The notes under the pieces: model-generated
Told to the model about the DNA's origin: nothing
Databases searched by the model: none
Seen by the model: the letters and a program-made list of their open reading frames with translations, nothing else
Shown here: positions 33,230-41,600 of the stretch, one piece after another
Numbering within the stretch: the stretch's first letter is position 1
Layout of the letters: each line of letters opens with the position of its first letter
Source: Clostridia bacterium
GTDB lineage: Bacteria; Bacillota; Clostridia; TANB77; RGIG9151
Direction of reading: 5' to 3'
Length of the DNA: 41,600 bases
Assembly: GCA_017450465.1 (NCBI GenBank)
Contig: JAFSUW010000018.1
Span: 1-41,600 of the forward strand
Translations under genes and position numbers: made by a program

Positions 33230-34831
33230 ATGAAGAAAATGTTGGTAGGTTGTTTGATAGCTTTAGTACTAATTACTAGTGTAAGTTTTGCACAAAGTTA
33301 TGAGGCATTAAAGGCAAGTTTTCCAATAGTAATAGATGGTGAAAGATGGACTACAGATAAACCAATAGTAGTAATAAATGGAAGTACATATTTACCACTT
33401 CGTGCAATAGGAGAAGTGTTAGAAACAAGTGTAAATTGGAATGATAGTTTAAGAAGGGTAGAAATAGATAGTACAAAAACTGTAGCTAAAGGAAGTAATA
33501 CAAATCAGGTTACATCAGTAGAACAAAAATATGAAGCAATAGAAGCCAGCTTTCCAATAATAATAGATGGTGAAGAATGGCATACAGATAAGCCAGTAGT
33601 AGTAATAGCAGGTAGCACATATTTGCCACTTCGTGCAATAGGTGAAGTATTAGGGACAGCAGTAAATTGGAATGAGGGATTACGTAGAGTAGAAATAGGT
33701 GATGGTAAGAAAATTAGTAATACAATATATGATTATATAGCAGTTTTTAGTGAAGGATTTGCGGTAGTAGAGAAGAGTGGGAAATACGGTTATATAAATA
33801 CTAATGGTGAAGAAGTAATAGAATGTAAATATGATTTTGTATCAAAATTTAGTGAAGGATTTGCGGTAGTAGAGAAGAGTGGGAAATACGGTTATATAAA
33901 TACTAATGGCGAAGAAGTAATAGAATGTAAATATGATGATGCATCAAATTTTAGTAAAGGATTAGCATCTGTGAATCTTAATAGTAAATGGAGTGTAATT
34001 AACGTAAATGGTGAAAAAGTCGTAGATTTTAAAAACAGTTATAAGTCTTTGGTGGTTCTTTCAGATAATTTTATTGCTATAAGTAATGAAGAATATCAAA
34101 TTGGTTTTATAGATTTTAATGAAAAAGTGATTGTAAAGTGTAAATACGATTCTTTTATGCCATGTGGAGATGGCTTGTATTCAGTGACATTGGAAGATAA
34201 AATTGGTTTAATAAATAGCAAAGGTGAAGAAATTGTAAAATGTAAATATGATTTTATGTGGCCATTCCATTATGGACCTTATGATAATGAGCTTACACTT
34301 GTTGAAATGGATGGTATGCATGGCTTTATAAATAAAAAAGGAGAAGAGGTGATACCTTGCAAATATGTTGATACAACTATATTCAATGAAGGATTAGCAG
34401 CAGTACAAACAGATTTTGATAAATGGGAATACATAGATGAAAAAGGTAAAAAAGTAATGGAAGTAGAGTGTATTAGTGTAGAACGATTTGAAGAAGGATT
34501 AGCTTGTGTTAAAAAAAGAATAGATCAAAATTATAAATGTGGTTTTATAAATACGAGAGGAGAAACTGTAATAGATTATAAATATGATTCTGTTGGCTGT
34601 TTTAGTGAAGGAATAGCACTAGCATTAAAAGATGGTAAGTGGGGCTATATAAATAGATATGGTGAAGAAGTAATAGGTTTTAAATATAAAAATGCACGTG
34701 AATTTTATAATGGTTTAGCAATGGTTGAAAAAGATGATGGGAATATGGCATATATAAATAGACAAGGAAATGAGATAGCTCTTTCTAAACGTGTTCCTAT
34801 ATATGCAGCTTTATATGAATTTTCTTTCTAG
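33230..34831 (+). CDS. Exported WG-repeat protein with two stalk domains
   Basis: The 533-residue protein has a signal peptide (KKMLVGCLIALVLITSVSFA). Two copper-amine-oxidase-N-like domains of about 55 residues follow (ASFPIVIDGERWTTDKPIVV and the similar copy), each with STYLPLRAIGEVL and VNWN. From about residue 165 to the end are eight or nine WG repeats of about 34-50 residues (FSEGFAVVEKSGKYGYIN, GEEVIECKYD). Repeats 1 and 2 are nearly identical at the DNA level, offset by 102 bases (33751 and 33853), so they duplicated recently. ATGGAGGG precedes the start. No sortase or SLH anchor is seen. The role is unknown; such proteins are typically extracellular scaffolds. Confidence 0.88.
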   Translation: MKKMLVGCLIALVLITSVSFAQSYEALKASFPIVIDGERWTTDKPIVVINGSTYLPLRAIGEVLETSVNWNDSLRRVEIDSTKTVAKGSNTNQVTSVEQKYEAIEASFPIIIDGEEWHTDKPVVVIAGSTYLPLRAIGEVLGTAVNWNEGLRRVEIGDGKKISNTIYDYIAVFSEGFAVVEKSGKYGYINTNGEEVIECKYDFVSKFSEGFAVVEKSGKYGYINTNGEEVIECKYDDASNFSKGLASVNLNSKWSVINVNGEKVVDFKNSYKSLVVLSDNFIAISNEEYQIGFIDFNEKVIVKCKYDSFMPCGDGLYSVTLEDKIGLINSKGEEIVKCKYDFMWPFHYGPYDNELTLVEMDGMHGFINKKGEEVIPCKYVDTTIFNEGLAAVQTDFDKWEYIDEKGKKVMEVECISVERFEEGLACVKKRIDQNYKCGFINTRGETVIDYKYDSVGCFSEGIALALKDGKWGYINRYGEEVIGFKYKNAREFYNGLAMVEKDDGNMAYINRQGNEIALSKRVPIYAALYEFSF

Positions 34832-34860
34832 TTGACAAAATTACATAATTGTAATAAAAT
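34832..34860 (+). promoter_or_regulatory. Promoter of the metG T-box transcript
   Basis: TTGACA (34832-34837) directly after the preceding stop codon, a 17-base spacer and TAAAAT (34855-34860). Confidence 0.8.
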
Positions 34861-34866
34861 ATACCC

Positions 34867-35096
34867 GTAAAGGCGATGAAAAGAAGAGTAAGTAATGGAT
34901 ATGTTAAAGAGAGCTTTGGTTGGTGAGAAAAAGCACAAAATACATTACCGAACATGGTCTTGGAGCCGCAAAACCGATATTTAAGTTTTGCTGGGTGTGC
35001 CCATTATAGCGCATAGAGGCTTATACAATGTATAAGTAAATTAAGGTGGTACCATGGGTTTATAACTCGTCCTTTTCATTAAGGACGAGTTTTTAG
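34867..35096 (+). promoter_or_regulatory. T-box riboswitch, methionine-specific
   Basis: The leader of metG senses uncharged tRNA-Met. Visible parts are the AAGAAGAGTAAGTAA segment of stem I, AGAGAGCTTTGGTTGGTGAGAA, the specifier region GAACATGGTCTTGGAGCC with ATG at 34954-34956, and the T-box AAGGTGGTACC at 35043-35053. The terminator AACTCGTCCTT/AAGGACGAGTT (35064-35091) is followed by TTT. tRNA binding would favour the antiterminator. A palindromic repeat (35121-35150) is inserted between the terminator and the metG ribosome site. This accounts for most of the gene-free stretch 34832-35168. Confidence 0.93.
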
Positions 35097-35120
35097 TTTT
35101 GTTTGTCGAATTATGTTGGC

Positions 35121-35150
35121 TTGTAGGGGCGGGTTTCCATGCCCGCCCGA
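35121..35150. repeat. GTAGGGGCG-type palindromic repeat
   Basis: TTGTAGGGGCGGG and CCCGCCCGA around TTTCCATG. It is a member of the dispersed family and resembles the first half of the composite element at 12938. Confidence 0.75.
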
Positions 35151-35153
35151 TAA

Positions 35154-37064
<1,911 letters not shown>

Positions 37065-37087
37065 AAATTTTAATTAATGAAAAAATA

Positions 37088-37115
37088 TAGGGGCGATTAT
37101 TAATCGCCCTCTACA
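37088..37115. repeat. GTAGGGGCG-type palindromic repeat
   Basis: TAGGGGCGATTA and TTAATCGCCCTCTA. Its core is identical to the copies at 11181 and 16259. It lies between metG and the repeat-protein gene. Confidence 0.75.
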
Positions 37116-37164
37116 ATGTAGTGACATATAATCTAGCAATATACGTAGCAAGGAAAGGTGTAAT

Positions 37165-39546
37165 ATGGATAGCAGTGTAAATAGAACAGTAGATACTTTA
37201 TGGGAAGATGTAAGAAAATTTCAACTTGAATTGAAGAGCATGGAAACATCATTACCAGAAGAATTATTTAACGAGTATAGTAAAGAATTAAATGAATTAG
37301 AAAATGAATTAAGAGGGCTACCTGATGGTACTTCGCCTTTTTTCATACAAGATTTCTTAGGTAGATTAGTGAGCTTTGAATTAAAATTAAAAGGGCCTAG
37401 TAATAGAAATTTAAATGAAATAACAAAAACGGCAAATAGAACTAAGTTTGAAGAAGGGTTAGCCGGAATAGAAGAACGATTAAATAATGGTGATAGTGAT
37501 GCAGAAGCTTTACTAAGTTTAGCCGAAGAACGTTGGTATAAAATAAAAGACAGTTACGATAATGCTGAATCTTCTAAGATACTTGAGAAAATTGCGGAAC
37601 TTCATTTAAAAGTTTTTATAAAAAAAGTTCAAGTAAATCGTGAAGTCGATGTATTAAATTTGCCTAAAATTAAAACTCATGAAGAGTGTTTAGCTATTAT
37701 AAATATGTTAACGAATAAAAGTGTTGATGCGGTTTCACAAATGCAAATAGATAATTTCCTTGATGAAATAATGATTCGTACTGAAAACGGAATAGAAGTA
37801 AATAGAGATAGGTTAAAAGAACTTTTAGTTACAGAAAAGTTTTGGGAAGTTTTAAGTGATACAAAGGGCATACGAATAAAAGGCGAAACTATAAAAAAAG
37901 AAGAACCAGTGAAAAATGATGAAGTAGTGCCTCAAGATAATAATGATGAGAAGTTAAAATATATTGCAAAAAAATATAAAGTAAAATATAAAAAATTAAA
38001 AGAAGCAGAAGATGAAACAGTATTAATAATAAAAAATGAAAGAGGTCGTTTTATAATTACAACGGAACTTACGTCAGATAATGTAAGAAATGCAGTTGTT
38101 GCAATGTCACATGGTGTAATACAAGAAGTACCTGAAGAAGAAAGAAAGATTATTGAAACTACTGAATATGATAGAAAAGTAGAGCGTATTTCTAAAAAAT
38201 ATGGAATACCTGTAAGTAAATTAGATCCAGGTAAATATAGGGCTACATTTATATATACAGACGCATATGATGTTTATAGGACATTTAAATTAAATAAAAA
38301 TTTTAAGATGGGTTATTATAACGGGGAATTTGTTGGACCAAGTGATATAGTAGCGGTTATAATGAATAGAGATCTTTTAGTTGTAAAAGAACATGAATTA
38401 GAGGGGCTTTATCGGCTGCATACAAGTGATTTAGTATTGCCAGAAAATGTTCAAAAAATAGGGTTTGCGGCATTTGGTGGTCTTACTTTTATGTGGGCTG
38501 ATGGAGAAACACTTGAAATACCAGAAAATACTGATGTTGATGAATATGCCTTTGGAATGAATAATACACGTCATGTAAAAATAAAAAGAATCAAAGTAGA
38601 AGAAAGGGAAGGTATAAAAATAAGTGAGTATGATAGAAAATTACAGATGATGTCTGAAGAACTTGATTTGCCACTTGTGTCATTAAATCCAGGTAAATAT
38701 AGAAAAATAGTTGTGACGTTTGGTGGAGGTGCTTTAAGACTAAATAATGTATCTAATGAAGTCGCTTCTAATAAAATTATAGCAGTTATAATGAATAGAA
38801 ACGAATCTACCATATTTGAAAACGAATTTGAAGATACAACGTGGCTTAAACTCGATAAGCTTGTTTTGCCTGAAAATTTACAGCACATAGGACGCAGGGC
38901 ATTCCATAACTCTAATATTAAAGGCACATTAGAATTGCCAGATTATGTTGTAGTTTCAGATGATGCTTTTGATAGTGATATAACAATTAAAAGAATATCA
39001 ACTAAAAAAGAGGAAACAAAGCATGAAGAAATGGATATATATAAAAAGCAAGTAATGGAACTTGCTCAAAAGTATGATATAGATGTTGCAAATTTATATC
39101 CAGGTGATTATAGAATGACAGTAATTTGTAGGAGTGTATCTGAGCCGCCTTATCCTCTACATGTAAACAAGATAGGTAAAGACGAGCATGGTATAGAAAA
39201 TATAATAGCAGTTATATTTAATAGGGATTTAACAGAAACTAAAACAGATGAATGTTCATATTTACCAGCTTTAACAGATGTTGTTTTTGGAGATAAACTA
39301 AAAGTAATTGATTATAACTCATTCTTTAGAACTGGTTTAAAAGGCGAAATTGTTTTGCCAGAAAGTGTACACGTTGTAGGTGGAGGCGCATTTGATTCTT
39401 GCGATAAGTTAGAAAAAGTAATAGTACCTAATAAGGATTGTAAAGTATATTATAATAATCCTAAAATAGTAATACAAAAAGAAGGTAGAAGATGTAGAGA
39501 TTTGAATAATTCTTCACCAAATGATGGTAACATAGGTGAACATTAA
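37165..39546 (+). CDS. Cytoplasmic repeat protein with BspA-like leucine-rich segments
   Basis: The 793-residue protein has no signal peptide or membrane helix. An N-terminal helical, coiled-coil-prone domain covers about residues 1-250. A degenerate repeat (about 265-325) is followed by three full repeats of about 150 residues (near 333, 486 and 622). Each begins with a phrase like EYDRKVERISKKYGIPVSKL, has a GKYR or GDYR step, IIAVIMNR or similar, and then a leucine-rich BspA/LRR_5-type tail (LVLPENVQKIGFAAF, DEYAFG). LRR_5 proteins are normally exported, so a cytoplasmic version is odd. The function is unknown. GAAAGGTG precedes the ATG. A terminator follows the gene. Confidence 0.8.
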   Translation: MDSSVNRTVDTLWEDVRKFQLELKSMETSLPEELFNEYSKELNELENELRGLPDGTSPFFIQDFLGRLVSFELKLKGPSNRNLNEITKTANRTKFEEGLAGIEERLNNGDSDAEALLSLAEERWYKIKDSYDNAESSKILEKIAELHLKVFIKKVQVNREVDVLNLPKIKTHEECLAIINMLTNKSVDAVSQMQIDNFLDEIMIRTENGIEVNRDRLKELLVTEKFWEVLSDTKGIRIKGETIKKEEPVKNDEVVPQDNNDEKLKYIAKKYKVKYKKLKEAEDETVLIIKNERGRFIITTELTSDNVRNAVVAMSHGVIQEVPEEERKIIETTEYDRKVERISKKYGIPVSKLDPGKYRATFIYTDAYDVYRTFKLNKNFKMGYYNGEFVGPSDIVAVIMNRDLLVVKEHELEGLYRLHTSDLVLPENVQKIGFAAFGGLTFMWADGETLEIPENTDVDEYAFGMNNTRHVKIKRIKVEEREGIKISEYDRKLQMMSEELDLPLVSLNPGKYRKIVVTFGGGALRLNNVSNEVASNKIIAVIMNRNESTIFENEFEDTTWLKLDKLVLPENLQHIGRRAFHNSNIKGTLELPDYVVVSDDAFDSDITIKRISTKKEETKHEEMDIYKKQVMELAQKYDIDVANLYPGDYRMTVICRSVSEPPYPLHVNKIGKDEHGIENIIAVIFNRDLTETKTDECSYLPALTDVVFGDKLKVIDYNSFFRTGLKGEIVLPESVHVVGGGAFDSCDKLEKVIVPNKDCKVYYNNPKIVIQKEGRRCRDLNNSSPNDGNIGEH

Positions 39547-39553
39547 AACTTGT

Positions 39554-39581
39554 AAGGGCGAATAATATTCGCCCTTTTTTG
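39554..39581 (+). terminator. Terminator after the repeat-protein gene
   Basis: AGGGCGAA (39555-39562) and TTCGCCCT (39568-39575) with a five-base loop, followed by TTTTT. The TGTA flank marks it as a member of the repeat family used as a terminator. Confidence 0.85.
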
Positions 39582-39590
39582 CAGTAAAAT

Positions 39591-39706
39591 TTGACGTCTA
39601 ATCAACTTTGATGTATAATACCTACGACGTTATAAGACATAATAGGTAGTCGCAAAATGACGGTCGTAGCATGATGCGGGGAAACCCTAATGAAAAGGAG
39701 GTTCAT
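39591..39706 (+). promoter_or_regulatory. Promoter and structured leader of ireB
   Basis: TTGACG (39591-39596), a 17-base spacer and a perfect TATAAT (39614-39619). Near the predicted start, CTACGAC (39622-39628) can pair with GTCGTAG (39663-39669), enclosing GGTAGTCGCAAAATGACGG. The ribosome site AAAGGAGG follows. It may be a cis-acting element; I recognise no named family. Confidence 0.65.
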
Positions 39707-39973
39707 ATGGGTGCACTTGATACAACATGGGTGAGGTTAGAGGACAAATTTTTAACAGACTCGGAGGAAGTAGAAAAAATCGTAAAACACGTTTATGACG
39801 CACTGAAGGAAAAGGGGTATAACCCCGTATCGCAACTTTCCGGCTATTTAATGACAGGCGATCCGACGTACATCACAAACTACAAAGGTGCAAGAGGACT
39901 CATTACAAGAGTTGATCGGCATGAACTTATGAACGAAATCATGAGGTTCTACATTGAAAACGCGTTAAAGTAA
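39707..39973 (+). CDS. ireB: IreB-family (UPF0297) regulatory phosphoprotein
   Basis: The 88-residue small helical protein carries the family core VYDALKEKGYNPVSQLSGYL and TGDPTYITNYKGARGLI. In Enterococcus faecalis IreB is phosphorylated on N-terminal threonines by the PASTA kinase IreK and affects cephalosporin resistance; Thr6 and Thr7 (ALDTTW) are candidate sites here. ATG 39707 is chosen because AAAGGAGG is right upstream; an earlier in-frame ATG at 39671 has no ribosome site. In most Firmicutes it sits beside ruvX (yrrK); here it stands alone with its own promoter. Codon use is richer in GC than most neighbours. Confidence 0.93.
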   Translation: MGALDTTWVRLEDKFLTDSEEVEKIVKHVYDALKEKGYNPVSQLSGYLMTGDPTYITNYKGARGLITRVDRHELMNEIMRFYIENALK

Positions 39974-39993
39974 TTTTATTATATCCATCTTAA

Positions 39994-40046
39994 AACACAA
40001 TTGATATGTTGATAAAAAAAATGTATAATCAATATGTAATTGTGTT
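39994..40046 (+). promoter_or_regulatory. deoB promoter flanked by an inverted repeat
   Basis: TTGATA (40001-40006), a 17-base spacer and TATAAT (40024-40029). AACACAATT (39994-40002) and AATTGTGTT (40038-40046) are inverted, and similarity extends inward through ATTGAT/ATCAAT. The arms bracket the promoter, as expected for a repressor operator, perhaps one sensing nucleosides. Confidence 0.7.
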
Positions 40047-40063
40047 AAGAGAGGATGAATAGG

Positions 40064-41251
40064 ATGAAATACAAAAGAGTTTTTACAATTGTTATCGATT
40101 CGCTAGGCATTGGAGAAGCACCTGATTCAAAAGATTTTGGGGATGTTGGTGTAAATACATTAGGGCATATATCCGAATCGGTAGATACATTCAATATACC
40201 AAATCTTCAAAGTCTTGGTATGGCAAATTTGACTCCATTAAAACAAGTTGATATGGTCAATATTGAAAAAGGTTACTATGCAAGGGCATTAGAAGCAAGT
40301 AACGGTAAAGATACAATGACTGGCCACTGGGAGATGATGGGGTTAAAGACCACGAAACCTTTTAAAACCTTTACTGATACTGGTTTCCCAAAGGAACTTA
40401 TTGAGGCACTAGAAAAGGAAACTGGAAGGAAAGTAATTGGCAATAAGAGTGCAAGTGGTACTGCAATACTAGATGAATTAGGTGAAGAGCAGATAAAAAC
40501 TGGTGCATTAATTGTTTATACTTCAGCAGATTCTGTTTTGCAGATTTGTGGTAGTGAAGAGCATATGGGCTTAGAGGAGCTATATAGGTGTTGCGAAATC
40601 GCACGTAAGCTTACACTAAAAGACGAGTGGAAAGTTGGGCGCGTAATAGCAAGACCTTATGTAGGAAGTAAAAAAGGCGAGTTTACTCGTACATCTAATA
40701 GGCACGATTATGCACTTAGCCCTTCTGGTAAAACAGCGTTAGACGTGTTAAAAGAAAATGGGTTTGATGTAATATCCATAGGAAAAATCAAAGATATTTT
40801 TAATGGTTGTGGCATAACAGAGGCAGAAAGGTCAAAAAGTTCTGTTCATGGAATGGAGCAAACTATAGAAATGGCAGATAAGGATTTCACAGGACTTTGC
40901 TTTGTAAATCTAGTTGACTTCGACGCTTTGTGGGGACATAGACGAAATCCTGTAGGATATGCAAAAGAACTCGAAATGTTTGATGAAAAGTTAGGCATGT
41001 TGATTCCGAAATTAAAAGAAGATGATTTATTAATAATAACTGCTGATCATGGTAATGATCCTACATACATTGGAACCGACCACACTCGCGAAATGGTGCC
41101 TGTTTTGATGTATAGTAAGAGCATGAAGGGTAGCTTAAAACTTGGTGATTTACCAACATTTGCGGTTATAGGGGCAACAATTCTAGACAATTTTGGTGTT
41201 AATATGCCTGCTGATACAATAGGTTATTCAATTCTTGATAAGCTTCTTTAG
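40064..41251 (+). CDS. deoB: Phosphopentomutase
   Basis: Interconverts ribose-1- or deoxyribose-1-phosphate and the 5-phosphates in nucleoside salvage. The 395-residue product is an alkaline-phosphatase-superfamily enzyme: [18 protein letters not shown] (metal Asp), [13 protein letters not shown] with the active-site Thr, [33 protein letters not shown] and [18 protein letters not shown] (metal Asp/His). I use ATG 40064, nine bases after GAGAGG; ATG 40055 would abut that site. A 50-residue membrane peptide follows ten bases after the stop. Confidence 0.96.
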   Translation: MKYKRVFTIVIDSLGIGEAPDSKDFGDVGVNTLGHISESVDTFNIPNLQSLGMANLTPLKQVDMVNIEKGYYARALEASNGKDTMTGHWEMMGLKTTKPFKTFTDTGFPKELIEALEKETGRKVIGNKSASGTAILDELGEEQIKTGALIVYTSADSVLQICGSEEHMGLEELYRCCEIARKLTLKDEWKVGRVIARPYVGSKKGEFTRTSNRHDYALSPSGKTALDVLKENGFDVISIGKIKDIFNGCGITEAERSKSSVHGMEQTIEMADKDFTGLCFVNLVDFDALWGHRRNPVGYAKELEMFDEKLGMLIPKLKEDDLLIITADHGNDPTYIGTDHTREMVPVLMYSKSMKGSLKLGDLPTFAVIGATILDNFGVNMPADTIGYSILDKLL

Positions 41252-41261
41252 GAGGTACAAG

Positions 41262-41414
41262 ATGAAAATCAAGAAAGAAGTAAAAGAGTATCTGATCATC
41301 ATGTGTGGCGTGCTAGCAGCGGTTTTCGCACTCTTTAAAACCATCTGGTGGGCATCCATGGTCGCTAGCAAGGGAATCGATGACACCTTTGACGGCAACA
41401 TATTCAGATTCTAA
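41262..41414 (+). CDS. 50-residue single-pass membrane protein
   Basis: ATG 41262 follows a perfect AGGAGG (41250-41255) that overlaps the deoB stop; the frame ends at TAA 41412-41414. The product has a basic N-terminus (MKIKKEVKEY), one hydrophobic helix (about residues 11-34) containing KTIWWASMVA, and an acidic outer end (KGIDDTFDGNIF). I do not recognise a family. It is likely co-transcribed with deoB and closed by a good terminator. Codons are richer in GC than in deoB. The ribosome site, clean topology and terminator make it a credible gene despite its size. Confidence 0.72.
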   Translation: MKIKKEVKEYLIIMCGVLAAVFALFKTIWWASMVASKGIDDTFDGNIFRF

Positions 41415-41420
41415 ACTAAG

Positions 41421-41445
41421 GCAGAGCTTCGGCTCTGCTTTTTTT
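41421..41445 (+). terminator. Terminator after the 50-residue gene
   Basis: GCAGAGC (41421-41427), TTCG loop, GCTCTGC (41432-41438), then seven T. Confidence 0.9.
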
Positions 41446-41511
41446 GTAAGTGTAGATAACAAATTATTGTTTATCGGTATGAATGTAAATGTGTGTTGGT
41501 AAATTATCAAA

Positions 41512-41582
41512 CTGTAGGGGCGAGTCTCCTGGCTCGCCCGTGTACAATGTTTGCGGGCGGGGATGGAACCCCGCCCCTACAG
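41512..41582. repeat. Composite two-hairpin palindromic element, copy 2 (inverted)
   Basis: This is the reverse complement of 12938-13006, with about three substitutions. Each half is a hairpin (GGGCGAG...CTCGCCC and GGGCGGGG...CCCCGCCC), and the whole is bounded by CTGTAG and CTACAG. No gene is seen from 41446 to the window end. Confidence 0.9.
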
Positions 41583-41600
41583 AAATTTTAATGTTTTACA

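Noticed and set aside
41313..41510. Minus-strand 65-residue ORF opposite the 50-residue gene
   Set aside because: Crosses the terminator hairpin, has no ribosome site and is antisense to a better-supported ORF.

Overview
The window looks like the chromosome of a low-GC Gram-positive bacterium of the Clostridia (Bacillota), probably an uncultured gut lineage. The evidence is AT-rich codon use dominated by AGA and TTA, strong AGGAGG ribosome-binding sites, a zinc-type S14, a T-box leader in front of metG, an IreB (UPF0297) protein, an S-layer-homology (SLH) protein and SpoIIE/STAS/RsbW-type regulators. Every clear protein gene lies on the + strand; the one exception is a predicted 24-residue hydrophobic peptide near 12.7 kb.

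Layout. 1-464 is the 3' end of a G5/3D-type wall protein. 624-1427 is an unrecognised gene of different base composition. 1525-12561 is the S10-spc ribosomal protein operon (rpsJ to rplO, then secY). It has a long structured leader, lacks rpmD (L30) and has an unusual structured gap between rplF and rplR. The usual secY-adk-map order is interrupted at 12.5-15.5 kb. The inserted block holds a candidate type I toxin-antitoxin locus, a composite palindromic repeat and two paralogous double-zinc-ribbon membrane proteins. adk and map follow, adk with its own promoter. After map the usual infA-rpmJ-rpsM-rpoA genes are absent.

17.2-24.4 kb holds a compact type IV secretion-like module: three paralogous polytopic VirB6-like proteins and a PrgI-VirB4 ATPase fusion. 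A phosphatase with a cyclic-nucleotide-binding domain sits 17 nt downstream of the ATPase, followed by a STAS anti-anti-sigma protein. 24.5-32.5 kb encodes exported or envelope proteins (SLH plus NHL propeller, FecR-like, CHASE2 adenylate cyclase, LRR/InlB-repeat protein) and an RsbW-like kinase. Together these could form a circuit in which an envelope signal raises cAMP, the phosphatase responds, and the STAS/RsbW pair switches partners; this is inference. 32.5-33.2 kb is mazEF, followed by a WG-repeat wall protein, T-box plus metG, a large cytoplasmic repeat protein, ireB, deoB and a 50-residue membrane peptide.

The most interesting item is at 12590-12830. Two convergent transcripts appear to share one bidirectional terminator. 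Direct repeats sit in the 5' part of the small RNA and over the start codon of the toxin mRNA. This is the architecture of the Fst/par type I toxin-antitoxin system, here with a peptide I do not recognise. The second theme is a family of GTAGGGGCG...CGCCCCTAC hairpins scattered between genes, several doubling as terminators. Two near-identical composite copies lie in opposite orientation 28.5 kb apart.
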